Source of the DNA: Oligoflexia bacterium | GTDB lineage: Bacteria > Bdellovibrionota > UBA1018 > CAIMNF01 | Direction of reading: 5' to 3' | Length of the DNA stretch: 6,320 nt | Assembly (NCBI GenBank): GCA_903858975.1 | Contig: CAIOKW010000120.1 | Location: 1-6,320, forward strand | In this document: positions 1 to 5,858 of the stretch, one piece after another | Position numbering within the stretch: position 1 is the stretch's first letter | Layout: every line of letters starts with the position of its first letter | Translations under genes and position numbers: made by a program | Notes under the pieces: model-generated | Databases searched by the model: none | What the model was told of the DNA's origin: nothing | The model's input: only the letters and a program-made list of their open reading frames with translations

Positions 1-860
1 CCAAGGATGAAAGAATCATCGGATCCCGACAAATAAGTAAGGGTCGTGCCCGCGCTCCACACTAATCGCTGAGACCCGGTACTTTGAATTCCTGAATTTT
101 GAGTGCTCAAGGGTGATTGATACTCAAAAGAAACAGAAGTTCCTACTCGATAACGCTCCCAAAACGAATACCCGACTCCTGCTGAACCCGCCGCTGTCCA
201 CGTGGAGCTGAGAACACTCTTTCCATTTTGAGGACTCTGAAAACTTCGACCAAAAATCGATCCTATTTTAATCACACTGTTTGCATCCCAGATCGACCAG
301 CGCTTGATCGCAAGGGCTCCCAGCGCCAATTGAAACTGATCGAGACCTGAAGCATCGCTGAAGAGAGTCTTGCTAGACTCATAGATCGATTTACCGGTCG
401 GAAGAGTCAATTGGAGGAAGCTGAAGACCCTAGGAATCAGCAAGGTGTATTCCCACTCCGGCAAGGATTCATAGGCTAAAGTCAGTGAAATATCACCGAG
501 AGCAATGGCACGCTCGTCCTTCCCATTTTGGGCGAGTCGATTCCTTTGCAGGGGTAAAGAAATGCCTGATTGCCATCGATCACGATCAATCAATCGGGCG
601 TAATTGAGGGTCAGAATTTCCTTCTCTTCTTTTGGCGAAAGCGCATCTCGAAATACCGGAATTCCAAGTCCTGCCCCTGGAGCATCCCCAATCACGGTCG
701 CGCTTGAGATTCCAATCTGCAGATTTTGAGACTCATCTCCAGCAATCAGCGCCGGAACTGCATTCGAGCCCGCACAACAAGGAGCCGCTGAAACGGGCAC
801 CGCTTGCAGCGTAAAACCAAGGCTTACGATGAAAATTGAAATTAGAAATCTCTGAGCCAT
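1..860 (-). CDS. Predicted outer-membrane protein with N-terminal Cys-Cys motif (3' end outside window)
   Basis: Reading leftward from the ATG at 858-860, the frame stays open to the window edge, giving 286 residues with the C-terminus missing. Residues 1-25 form a Sec signal peptide (MAQRF, a hydrophobic core, then VPVSA before APCC). The mature protein starts with a Cys-Cys pair at residues 28-29 (APCCAGSN), followed by PALIAGDE. The rest alternates polar and hydrophobic residues with many Gly, Ser, Trp and Tyr, as in beta-barrel strands; a stretch around residue 145 reads LTLPTGKS, and QLALGALAIK follows near residue 170. This resembles the loose group of MetA-pathway/transporter-type outer-membrane barrels, but I cannot name the family. 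It is the third gene of the operon with the redoxin and the YtkA-like lipoprotein. Only 6 bases separate it from the preceding stop codon, with just a weak TAAG upstream, so translation is probably coupled. No function is assigned. Confidence 0.85.
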   Translation of the reverse strand, partial: MAQRFLISIFIVSLGFTLQAVPVSAAPCCAGSNAVPALIAGDESQNLQIGISSATVIGDAPGAGLGIPVFRDALSPKEEKEILTLNYARLIDRDRWQSGISLPLQRNRLAQNGKDERAIALGDISLTLAYESLPEWEYTLLIPRVFSFLQLTLPTGKSIYESSKTLFSDASGLDQFQLALGALAIKRWSIWDANSVIKIGSIFGRSFQSPQNGKSVLSSTWTAAGSAGVGYSFWERYRVGTSVSFEYQSPLSTQNSGIQSTGSQRLVWSAGTTLTYLSGSDDSFIL

Positions 861-866
861 GGACGC

Positions 867-1400
867 TTAGTTTGCCTGATAGGGAAACGAGGCTTGGTCA
901 GAGAGCTGACCATTGGTGGCTTTGAAAAGAATTCGAATTTCCCAAGCTCCCGGCATTACAAAAAATACATTTTTAACGTCAAAAACTCCCTCAAATGGAT
1001 CTCCTGAAGCGGTCTGCGCTTGAGTCACTGAAACGGGACTGGATCCATGGCCCATGCTCGGCATGAAAAGCTTCACAAGCACTTGTCCGTCTGGATTCAA
1101 GAATACCGGCTGCTGTGCGGTTCCTTGATTTTTATCCCAGAAATAAAGCTTAAAGGATCCTGCTTCATCGGAATTCGGCTTCTTTAGCCATGCAAGCGAT
1201 GCACAGAGATTTTGGGTCTTGAAATAGAAATCGCAATCGAGTCCGCCATCGCTTTCACCCGGAACCGTGATCGCACTTTGATTCGGCGCTTGAAGCGTCC
1301 GCACTGGATCTGTGTGATTGAGAATCGGTGACCAACCACAAGCAGCTAGCGAAAAATTAACCCCTAAAAATACCACCAATACACTCAGTAAGTTTCTCAT
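867..1400 (-). CDS. Lipoprotein with a YtkA/FixH-like domain
   Basis: This 177-residue protein has a lipoprotein signal peptide: MRNLL, a hydrophobic core, and the lipobox L18-A19-A20-C21. The residue after Cys21 is Gly rather than Asp, which favours outer-membrane anchoring by the E. coli rule. Two further cysteines, C56 and C66, sit ten residues apart and could form a disulfide. The C-terminal half carries signs of the YtkA-like/FixH-type beta-sandwich: VLVKLFMPSMGHGS (residues 107-120) and VMPGAWEIRILF (148-159), which matches the family's typical M-P-x-M-x-H loop followed by a G-x-W-x-(I/L) strand. In known relatives this fold is linked to cytochrome oxidase assembly or copper handling; whether this protein binds a metal is inference from M113, M116 and H118. 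It is the second gene of a three-gene operon, 16 bases after the redoxin, and is preceded by a strong ribosome binding site. Domain assignment is from motif reading, so it is moderate. Confidence 0.8.
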   Translation of the reverse strand: MRNLLSVLVVFLGVNFSLAACGWSPILNHTDPVRTLQAPNQSAITVPGESDGGLDCDFYFKTQNLCASLAWLKKPNSDEAGSFKLYFWDKNQGTAQQPVFLNPDGQVLVKLFMPSMGHGSSPVSVTQAQTASGDPFEGVFDVKNVFFVMPGAWEIRILFKATNGQLSDQASFPYQAN

Positions 1401-1405
1401 CTTTT

Positions 1406-1411
1406 TCTCCT
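1406..1411 (-). promoter_or_regulatory. Ribosome binding site of the YtkA-like lipoprotein
   Basis: On the minus strand AGGAGA lies 5 bases before the ATG at 1400. It is the strongest Shine-Dalgarno match in the window and fixes this start. It lies entirely in the 16-base gap after the redoxin stop codon. Confidence 0.85.
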
Positions 1412-1416
1412 ATCAC

Positions 1417-1956
1417 TTAACGTTTAATCGCACAACCGAGTGCTCGCGCTCTGGTTGTTTCAATTTTCTTCCCCAACTTTAAACTGAGGAGGGCATCCGC
1501 AAGGAAATTCTTTTTTGCATTGGCGGCTTCAGCTGAATCATCCACTCCGCCTTGAAATAAAATCTCCTGATCTTTCAACACAAACACGTGAGGCGTTTTT
1601 AATGCCTTAAACTCATCGGCCAGTTTCGCACCCGGATCCTTTAGGACAGGAAATGGCAGATTCGATTCTCGAAAATGAGCTAGTCCCATGACCTCTGGTT
1701 CATCCTGATTTGAATGGACACCTACAAACTGAAATCCCTCTTTTGAATAGGTCTCATAGAGAGCTTTTAGGATCTTTTCGTGGCTCGCTGAACACGGACA
1801 CTTTGCAGATAGGAAAACGACCACGGTCGCTTTTGATTTTGTACCCGGAAATTGAATTTCACGTCCCGAAAGCAAGTCCTGCCCTACATAGGCCTTTGCG
1901 TCGTTCGATCCCCATAGAAATCCAAGGATCAGGAAGAGTTCTGGGATGATTTTCAT
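1417..1956 (-). CDS. Secreted redoxin (TlpA/AhpC-TSA-like) with a CPC motif
   Basis: From the ATG at 1954-1956 this gives 179 residues beginning with a signal peptide (MKIIPELFLI, a hydrophobic stretch, then SNDAKA before YVGQD). I prefer this to the TTG at 1990-1992, which would add 12 residues ahead of the signal peptide; that TTG fits better as part of a -35 box. The thioredoxin-fold features are present in order: a beta-strand VVVFLSAK (45-52), the redox centre C53-P54-C55-S56, the helix SASHEKILKALY, the cis-proline T121-P122 before HVFVLKDQ, and the strand ILFQGGVDD. A third cysteine, C175, lies in the tail GCAIKR. As I recall, a C-terminal GC-x-I tail is common in secreted redoxins of this type, where it may act as a resolving cysteine. 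Expected role: periplasmic thiol-disulfide exchange or peroxide/thiol reduction. It heads the operon with the lipoprotein, whose C56/C66 pair is a possible substrate. CxC in place of CxxC makes it an atypical thioredoxin. Confidence 0.88.
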   Translation of the reverse strand: MKIIPELFLILGFLWGSNDAKAYVGQDLLSGREIQFPGTKSKATVVVFLSAKCPCSASHEKILKALYETYSKEGFQFVGVHSNQDEPEVMGLAHFRESNLPFPVLKDPGAKLADEFKALKTPHVFVLKDQEILFQGGVDDSAEAANAKKNFLADALLSLKLGKKIETTRARALGCAIKR

Positions 1957-1963
1957 GCAACTT

Positions 1964-1992
1964 AAGCTATGATAGTCTTTGCCTAAGGTCAA
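1964..1992 (-). promoter_or_regulatory. Candidate promoter of the redoxin operon
   Basis: On the minus strand TTGACC (1992-1987) is followed after 17 bases by TAGCTT (1969-1964), which keeps the first, second and last bases of the -10 consensus. Transcription would start within a base or two of the ATG at 1956, giving a leaderless or nearly leaderless transcript. That agrees with the lack of a Shine-Dalgarno sequence there. It is a weak motif-only call. Confidence 0.4.
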
Positions 1993-2006
1993 AAGCTTTA
2001 ACGCAC

Positions 2007-2081
2007 GGTCCTGTAGTTAAATGGATATAACGGCCCTTTCCTAAAGGGCTGTTGCAGGTTCGATTCCTGCCGGGACCGCCA
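2007..2081 (+). tRNA. tRNA-Arg (anticodon CCU)
   Basis: A complete cloverleaf can be folded by hand. The acceptor stem is GGTCCTG (2007-2013) with CGGGACC (2071-2077), all paired with one G-U. The D stem is GTTA/TAAC (2016-2019, 2028-2031). The anticodon stem is GCCCT/AGGGC (2033-2037, 2045-2049) around the loop TTCCTAA, with CCT at 2040-2042. A 4-base variable region follows, then the T stem GCAGG/CCTGC around TTCGATT (2059-2065). The discriminator is G2078 and CCA is encoded at 2079-2081. It reads the AGG arginine codon. The nearest upstream -10-like sequence on this strand is TATGAT at 1968-1973, without a convincing -35. No hairpin terminator follows it. It sits alone, divergent from the redoxin operon. 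Confidence 0.96.
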
Positions 2082-2107
2082 TTTTCCTCGGTAACCAAGA
2101 ATTTGCT

Positions 2108-2137
2108 TTGAATTGACGCATCTCTCCGCGGTTTAAT
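2108..2137 (+). promoter_or_regulatory. Candidate promoter of the tandem CheX gene
   Basis: TTGAAT (2108-2113) and TTTAAT (2132-2137, five of six -10 consensus bases) are separated by 18 bases. The predicted transcription start falls at about 2143-2146, at or next to the ATG at 2146. An alternative -35, TTGACG at 2113-2118, would pair with a poorer -10. No clear Shine-Dalgarno sequence precedes the ATG. The call rests on motifs only. Confidence 0.4.
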
Positions 2138-2145
2138 AAAGATCT

Positions 2146-3153
2146 ATGCAGCAGAAGCTCGACGAGTTCTTAAAAGCTTTTATTTCAGCAACCGAACACA
2201 CCTTGAGAGAACTCTCTCAAGTCACCATCGAAAGCTCAACCATCCTCCGACTGGAAGAACTCACACATCGAGATGCGGCCGTTGCAGGCGTCATTGGAAT
2301 CACCTCTCCTGAAATTCAAGGCTCCATGAGCATTCAGTTCCCCACGCCGGTTTTTTTACAAATTATGAATGGAATGCTCGGTGAATCGATGACCGAAATT
2401 GTTCCCGGGATTGAAGATGGTGCCACAGAGCTCACCAACATCATTTTTGGAAATGCAAAAGCGAAACTGAACGATGCGGGCTTTCAAATTCAAATGGCCC
2501 TTCCCAATCTCCTTCGCGGTAAAAGCATTCAGAGCGTCGGTGGAGCTTCACCCCAAAATACCCTCGGAGTTGAATTTTACACCTCTTCTGGACCCTTCTG
2601 GATTGTTTTTGAAATTAACCAAAAAAGAGCTGATATCAAGCCACCCGCTGCCCATCAGGCGCTCAGTAAAAATTGGAGCGCTGACGTCCTTCTCGAGTTT
2701 GTAAAAGCGGTCAGAAAAACTCTCGAAGTTCAATTTGGAACCGCGATCGAAATTGGCGCCCCTTTTAAAAAATCAGAGGCAAACGTTTTTTACTTTGACG
2801 TCGGCTCCGTGATTGGGGTGACAGACCAAGATTTTACGGGGTTTTTTGGAATGTACTACGAGGGGAAAACCTTTCTATCCCTCATGAACCAGCTTCTCGG
2901 AACGGACTTCACGGAACTCAGTGACGAGATTCAAGATGGTGCCAGTGAAATCACAAATATCTGTTTCGGCGTCGCAAAGCAGGTTTTAAATGTCCAAGGC
3001 CATGCGATTCAAATGGCTCTTCCTTATTTGATTCGCGGAAAAGATATTGAGTCCACCTCCCGCTCCCAGGGCAGAAATACGATTGCAGTACCCCTCAAAA
3101 CTCCAGCCGGAAAATTCTGGATTGAGTTTGGGTATAAGGAATCAAATCAATAG
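2146..3153 (+). CDS. Tandem-domain CheX-family phosphatase
   Basis: This 335-residue protein has no signal peptide or membrane segment and should be cytoplasmic. It contains two CheX-like domains (CheC/CheX/FliY superfamily), roughly residues 5-158 and 178-330. Each keeps the phosphatase signature Glu-x-x-Asn: DGATELTN gives E95/N98 and DGASEITN gives E268/N271. In CheX these residues position water to hydrolyse the phospho-aspartate of CheY-like response regulators. Both copies also share FL-x(2)-MN-x(2)-LG, QMALP-x-L-x-RGK and FWI-x-F. Residues 81-158 and 254-331 align without gaps at 38 of 78 identities by hand count, so this is an internal duplication. Known CheX proteins have one domain of about 150-160 residues, and the Thermotoga protein works as a dimer, so this may be a built-in pseudodimer. 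No other chemotaxis gene is in view, so the partner regulator is unknown. The next gene follows after 9 bases. Confidence 0.9.
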   Translation: MQQKLDEFLKAFISATEHTLRELSQVTIESSTILRLEELTHRDAAVAGVIGITSPEIQGSMSIQFPTPVFLQIMNGMLGESMTEIVPGIEDGATELTNIIFGNAKAKLNDAGFQIQMALPNLLRGKSIQSVGGASPQNTLGVEFYTSSGPFWIVFEINQKRADIKPPAAHQALSKNWSADVLLEFVKAVRKTLEVQFGTAIEIGAPFKKSEANVFYFDVGSVIGVTDQDFTGFFGMYYEGKTFLSLMNQLLGTDFTELSDEIQDGASEITNICFGVAKQVLNVQGHAIQMALPYLIRGKDIESTSRSQGRNTIAVPLKTPAGKFWIEFGYKESNQ

Positions 3154-3157
3154 GAAG
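3152..3157 (+). promoter_or_regulatory. Ribosome binding site overlapping the CheX stop codon
   Basis: AGGAAG lies 5 bases before the ATG at 3163 and shares its first two bases with the TAG stop at 3151-3153. Ribosomes finishing the CheX gene would be placed for re-initiation, so the two genes are probably translationally coupled. Confidence 0.75.
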
Positions 3158-3162
3158 ACTTC

Positions 3163-3741
3163 ATGAAAAAAATTTTGGCGCTCCTCTTTATCCTCACTTC
3201 CCACCAAGCCTCTGCATTTGAAATGATGGGGATGATTGGCTATGATACTCCCCTTTATTCCGGTAAGCCTGCGAGCTACCAAACTTCGGGTGGAGGTGTG
3301 GGGTATGGATTTTTTGGAAGACTTGATCTTGGACCCGGTGCTGTTGAAACGGGTTTTCTTTATGCTCCCACTTCTCTCACTTGGACCGTTGCCAGTAGTC
3401 AGGTTACTGCCAATGGCTCTTATTGGTTATTTCCGGTGATGTATCGAGTGGATGTTCTTCCACCCTTCTTAAATTTCGCTATCGGTCCTGATTTTGCCTA
3501 CATGGGGAACACCAGTTATAGTATCGCGGGGGCCTCAGTGGGATCAAACGCCAGCGGATTCAAAAGTCATTTTGGTGCGCAGATGAGCATTCAAGGTACT
3601 CAGGATTTAGGTGAAAATCTGAGCGCTGTTTTAGATCTTCGTTACCGTCAGGCAATTGGAAACGCAATTGCAGTGAATGGACAGTCTGCTCAATTTAATT
3701 TTTTCATGATCTCACTGGGACTTCAAAAAAGACTGGAATAG
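3163..3741 (+). CDS. Small predicted outer-membrane beta-barrel protein
   Basis: This 192-residue protein has a clear Sec signal peptide (MKKILALLFILTSHQASA, with cleavage before FEMMG). The mature part of about 174 residues is rich in Gly, Ser, Tyr and Phe with alternating strand patterns: GGGVGYGFFGRLDL, AVETGFLYAP, FLNFAIGPDFAYMG, FKSHFGAQMSI, AVLDLRYRQAIG and FNFFMISLGLQKRLE. That number of strand-like segments suits an eight-stranded OmpX/OmpA-type barrel (outer-membrane beta-barrel family). There are no cysteines. It follows the CheX gene with a coupled ribosome binding site, so the two are probably co-transcribed, although a functional link between a cytoplasmic phosphatase and this barrel is not obvious. 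Its last 19 bases overlap the end of the opposite-strand gene. The fold is inferred from sequence pattern; no ligand or activity can be named. Confidence 0.87.
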   Translation: MKKILALLFILTSHQASAFEMMGMIGYDTPLYSGKPASYQTSGGGVGYGFFGRLDLGPGAVETGFLYAPTSLTWTVASSQVTANGSYWLFPVMYRVDVLPPFLNFAIGPDFAYMGNTSYSIAGASVGSNASGFKSHFGAQMSIQGTQDLGENLSAVLDLRYRQAIGNAIAVNGQSAQFNFFMISLGLQKRLE

Positions 3742-4547
3742 ATCTTTTCTCGTTGAATCATGTCCGCCACAGCAAGCGAAGGCTCGAGCGTGAACTGGAT
3801 TGTAAAAAATGCGGAAATCGCCGTGTGAATCAGGCTTGATTCATTAATTCCAATGCCTCCAGCCACATTGACTCGATCTGGATTCGACCACGCGACAATG
3901 GGCCCATATAAATGAGAATGCCCGCCTGAGTCGAGTGCGTGCGCATAAATCGAAAGCCACCCGAACTTCCACGTTTCATCCCACTTATAGAGTAAAAGTG
4001 GATTGAGGGTGAGAAGATGCTCCCCCGCACTCTGTCCTGAAAGAAGAGTTAATTCATCAAAGAAAGGTTTTGAACTTCGAAAGCTCTCGAGTTTCTCATA
4101 CCGACCTGTCATCGAAAAAATCACTCCCTGGTAGGCTGCAATGAAATGGCCCTTCCAAAAGCTCCGGTCGACTCTCCCATTGCACTCATAAATCGAACAA
4201 TTGATGAACTTAGGGGTATAATTTCGAGTCCCCGTATCCCAACCGTACGAAAGACCCAAAATTGAAATGGGGAAGAGTTGCAACTCATAGCCAGCCCGAT
4301 TCACGACCGCACTGCTGGCGAGGTTCGCCCCTAAACGCAAATATCCGTATTTCCATTGGTCGGTACTGCCCCAAAGGGGAAGCCCAATTCCTGCCGCTCC
4401 AAACGCCTGAAGTCCGACCGGATAGGTCCTCCCATTTAAGCCCCACTTGAGGTCAGGAGCCCAATCGAAAGCTTGGGCCGAAAACGCCGCTAAGTACCCC
4501 AATATCATGAGGGAAAATCTAATCTTTAAAAATATAACACGAAGCAT
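3723..4547 (-). CDS. Secreted protein, probable outer-membrane barrel, function unknown
   Basis: This 274-residue protein starts with a signal peptide (MLRVIFLKIRFS, a hydrophobic stretch, FSAQA before FDWAPDL). The first ATG is preferred over M14, because the shorter form would lose the positively charged n-region, and because GGTGA lies 3 bases upstream of the first ATG. The mature part has many aromatic residues and short alternating strands (WKYGYLRLGA, GYELQLFPISILGLSYGW, FGWLSIYAHALDSG, VNVAGGIGI, AISAFFTIQFTLEP), as in outer-membrane barrels. Two cysteines, C117 and C122 (CSIYEC), probably form a small disulfide loop. The final segment (about 256-274) no longer looks like a strand and ends in Phe. 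It is divergent from the porin-like gene, with 48 bases between the two starts, and its 3' end overlaps the small barrel gene. I do not recognise the family. Confidence 0.82.
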   Translation of the reverse strand: MLRVIFLKIRFSLMILGYLAAFSAQAFDWAPDLKWGLNGRTYPVGLQAFGAAGIGLPLWGSTDQWKYGYLRLGANLASSAVVNRAGYELQLFPISILGLSYGWDTGTRNYTPKFINCSIYECNGRVDRSFWKGHFIAAYQGVIFSMTGRYEKLESFRSSKPFFDELTLLSGQSAGEHLLTLNPLLLYKWDETWKFGWLSIYAHALDSGGHSHLYGPIVAWSNPDRVNVAGGIGINESSLIHTAISAFFTIQFTLEPSLAVADMIQREKIYSSLF

Positions 4548-4550
4548 AAA

Positions 4551-4555
4551 TCACC
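4551..4555 (-). promoter_or_regulatory. Probable ribosome binding site of the gene starting at 4547
   Basis: On the minus strand GGTGA lies 3 bases before the ATG at 4547. The spacing is short, but it supports this start over the internal ATG at residue 14. Confidence 0.5.
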
Positions 4556-4556
4556 A

Positions 4557-4583
4557 TTGACTGGATGCGCAATTCTCGATAAA
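4557..4583 (+). promoter_or_regulatory. Candidate promoter of the porin-like gene
   Basis: TTGACT (4557-4562) and GATAAA (4578-4583) are 15 bases apart, which is on the short side. Transcription would begin about 6 bases before the ATG at 4596. The TTG of this -35 box also opens the reading frame upstream of that ATG, but it lacks a ribosome binding site and precedes the signal peptide, so it is more likely promoter than start codon. Confidence 0.35.
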
Positions 4584-4595
4584 CCCCTACCCATC

Positions 4596-5858
4596 ATGAG
4601 GCTGGGGACTAAGCATATCGGGATCATCGCATCTCTTCTATTTTTCTCATCTGAAAGCTTTGCTAGCTTCCAAGATGAACTGCAGTTTCAAATCTTCCAC
4701 TACGCGTCCGATAATGCTCCCACAATTTATCTCTCTGACAAAACGATTTTTGAAACCCAGAACTTCCTCACCAAAGTGGATTTTTACTTCGAATCCGGAC
4801 TGAAAGGCGCCTGGAGTTTGGACCCAGATCCCCTCAGATACACCCTTTACTTCGATGATTCGGAAAAAAGCCTCATGTGGTTTGGACGGGAACACCCCCT
4901 CAACCTCACGAGAGGCTATATTGTTGAGCCTACCTCGGCCCTGGGAAGCGTATGGGTACAAAACCAACTCGATGCCCTAAATCCAAGAGTGAACGGGTGG
5001 ATCGGGACCGGAATCGTTCATGAACTCGATCCCAAATGGAAATTTATAGCGACTTATTCCCCCCTCTTCATTCCAACCTTTGGGCCAAGCCTCGGTTTCA
5101 CGGATCGCGGAGACCTCAATCCCTCCCGTTTTGCGAGACTTCCTCCCTCTAATGTAATTACGGGCGGAGTTAATTTACCGATCCGCTACCAATTGCGACT
5201 CAATCAGCTCTCTGAACTTCTTTTTCGTCATCAGGTTTTTATGGGACTCAGTCACGATGATCCAAACTTAAACTTGGATGCATACGTCTACACGGCACCC
5301 AGACCCATGGCCGTCCCCCTGACCGATGCGACTTTGGCCGTGAATCAAAACGACGTAAATGCAAAAGTCTATATTGATCCTCAATTTCCGCGCGAATATT
5401 GGAGTGGTATGAGATCACAATTGAAAGAGCTCCCCTTTCACCCCTCCGTGGAACTCGTTCAAAACTTAACCGAGTTTTCGAATCACATTGTATCGCTCAC
5501 TGGCTATTTTGAATCTCCTCAAATTAACCCCTTCGTTGTGAAACGAGCTACACGTGGAAGTTTTGGAATTCTCAGTCACTTCCAAAAAGAGTTCACTGAT
5601 CCACAATTCGGTGACTTTCTGATTTTCCTAAAGCTCCCCCTGGATATTACCTACGACCTTGCCTATCGCTCACTGGTCGAATCTACTTTAATGACCGGAA
5701 AACAAAGCCTCTACTGGCTCAATGAATTAGAATACACGATGAAGCGAGGTCTATCCCTCTTACTCGCCCTTCGAATTCTAGCTGGAGAAGACAATAGTTA
5801 CTTCGGCGCCTGGAGAAACCAAAGCTCATATTCCATCGGGGTGAAACAACTATGGTAA
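4596..5858 (+). CDS. Porin-like outer-membrane protein
   Basis: From the ATG at 4596 the protein has 420 residues, with a signal peptide (MRLGTKHIGIIASLLFFSSESFA, then SFQDEL). The in-frame TTG at 4557 would add 13 residues before the signal peptide and is rejected as the start. The mature protein of about 397 residues contains no cysteine. It alternates strand-like segments with loops: KVDFYFESGLKGAWSL, KWKFIATYSPLFIP, NLPIRYQLRLNQ, NHIVSLTGYFESP, LIFLKLPLDITYDLAYRS, RGLSLLLALRIL. It ends SYSIGVKQLW, a C-terminal strand closing on an aromatic residue, which is the typical recognition signal for insertion by the BAM complex. Length and ending fit a barrel of 14-18 strands. No Shine-Dalgarno sequence is visible. 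A lipoprotein gene overlaps its last 7 bases, so the two are probably one transcript. The substrate cannot be read from sequence. Confidence 0.85.
   Translation: MRLGTKHIGIIASLLFFSSESFASFQDELQFQIFHYASDNAPTIYLSDKTIFETQNFLTKVDFYFESGLKGAWSLDPDPLRYTLYFDDSEKSLMWFGREHPLNLTRGYIVEPTSALGSVWVQNQLDALNPRVNGWIGTGIVHELDPKWKFIATYSPLFIPTFGPSLGFTDRGDLNPSRFARLPPSNVITGGVNLPIRYQLRLNQLSELLFRHQVFMGLSHDDPNLNLDAYVYTAPRPMAVPLTDATLAVNQNDVNAKVYIDPQFPREYWSGMRSQLKELPFHPSVELVQNLTEFSNHIVSLTGYFESPQINPFVVKRATRGSFGILSHFQKEFTDPQFGDFLIFLKLPLDITYDLAYRSLVESTLMTGKQSLYWLNELEYTMKRGLSLLLALRILAGEDNSYFGAWRNQSSYSIGVKQLW
5838..5844 (+). promoter_or_regulatory. Ribosome binding site of the partial lipoprotein gene
   Basis: GGGGTGA lies 7 bases before the ATG at 5852, inside the end of the porin-like gene. 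It supports this start, which overlaps the upstream stop codon. Confidence 0.65.

Noticed and set aside
632..814. Plus-strand open frame of 60 codons opposite the Cys-Cys barrel gene
   Set aside because: It lies wholly antisense to a well-supported secreted protein, is low-complexity in character and has no ribosome binding site.
1710..1949. Plus-strand open frame of 79 codons opposite the redoxin gene
   Set aside because: It is antisense to the conserved CPC redoxin and shows no signal peptide, domain or binding site of its own.
1957..1992. Extension of the redoxin to a TTG start at 1992
   Set aside because: It would put 12 residues ahead of a normal signal peptide and has no ribosome binding site; TTGACC fits better as a -35 box.
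2007..2081. tRNA-Arg(CCU) as the attachment site of an integrated element
   Set aside because: No integrase gene, no repeat of the tRNA 3' end and no change in composition is visible within the window.
2082..2145. Terminator or riboswitch between the tRNA and the CheX gene
   Set aside because: The 64-base gap has only the short palindrome GGTAACC and no stem followed by a T-run.
4647..4967. Minus-strand open frame of 106 codons inside the porin-like gene
   Set aside because: The opposite strand carries a protein with signal peptide and C-terminal aromatic strand; this frame shows no such features.
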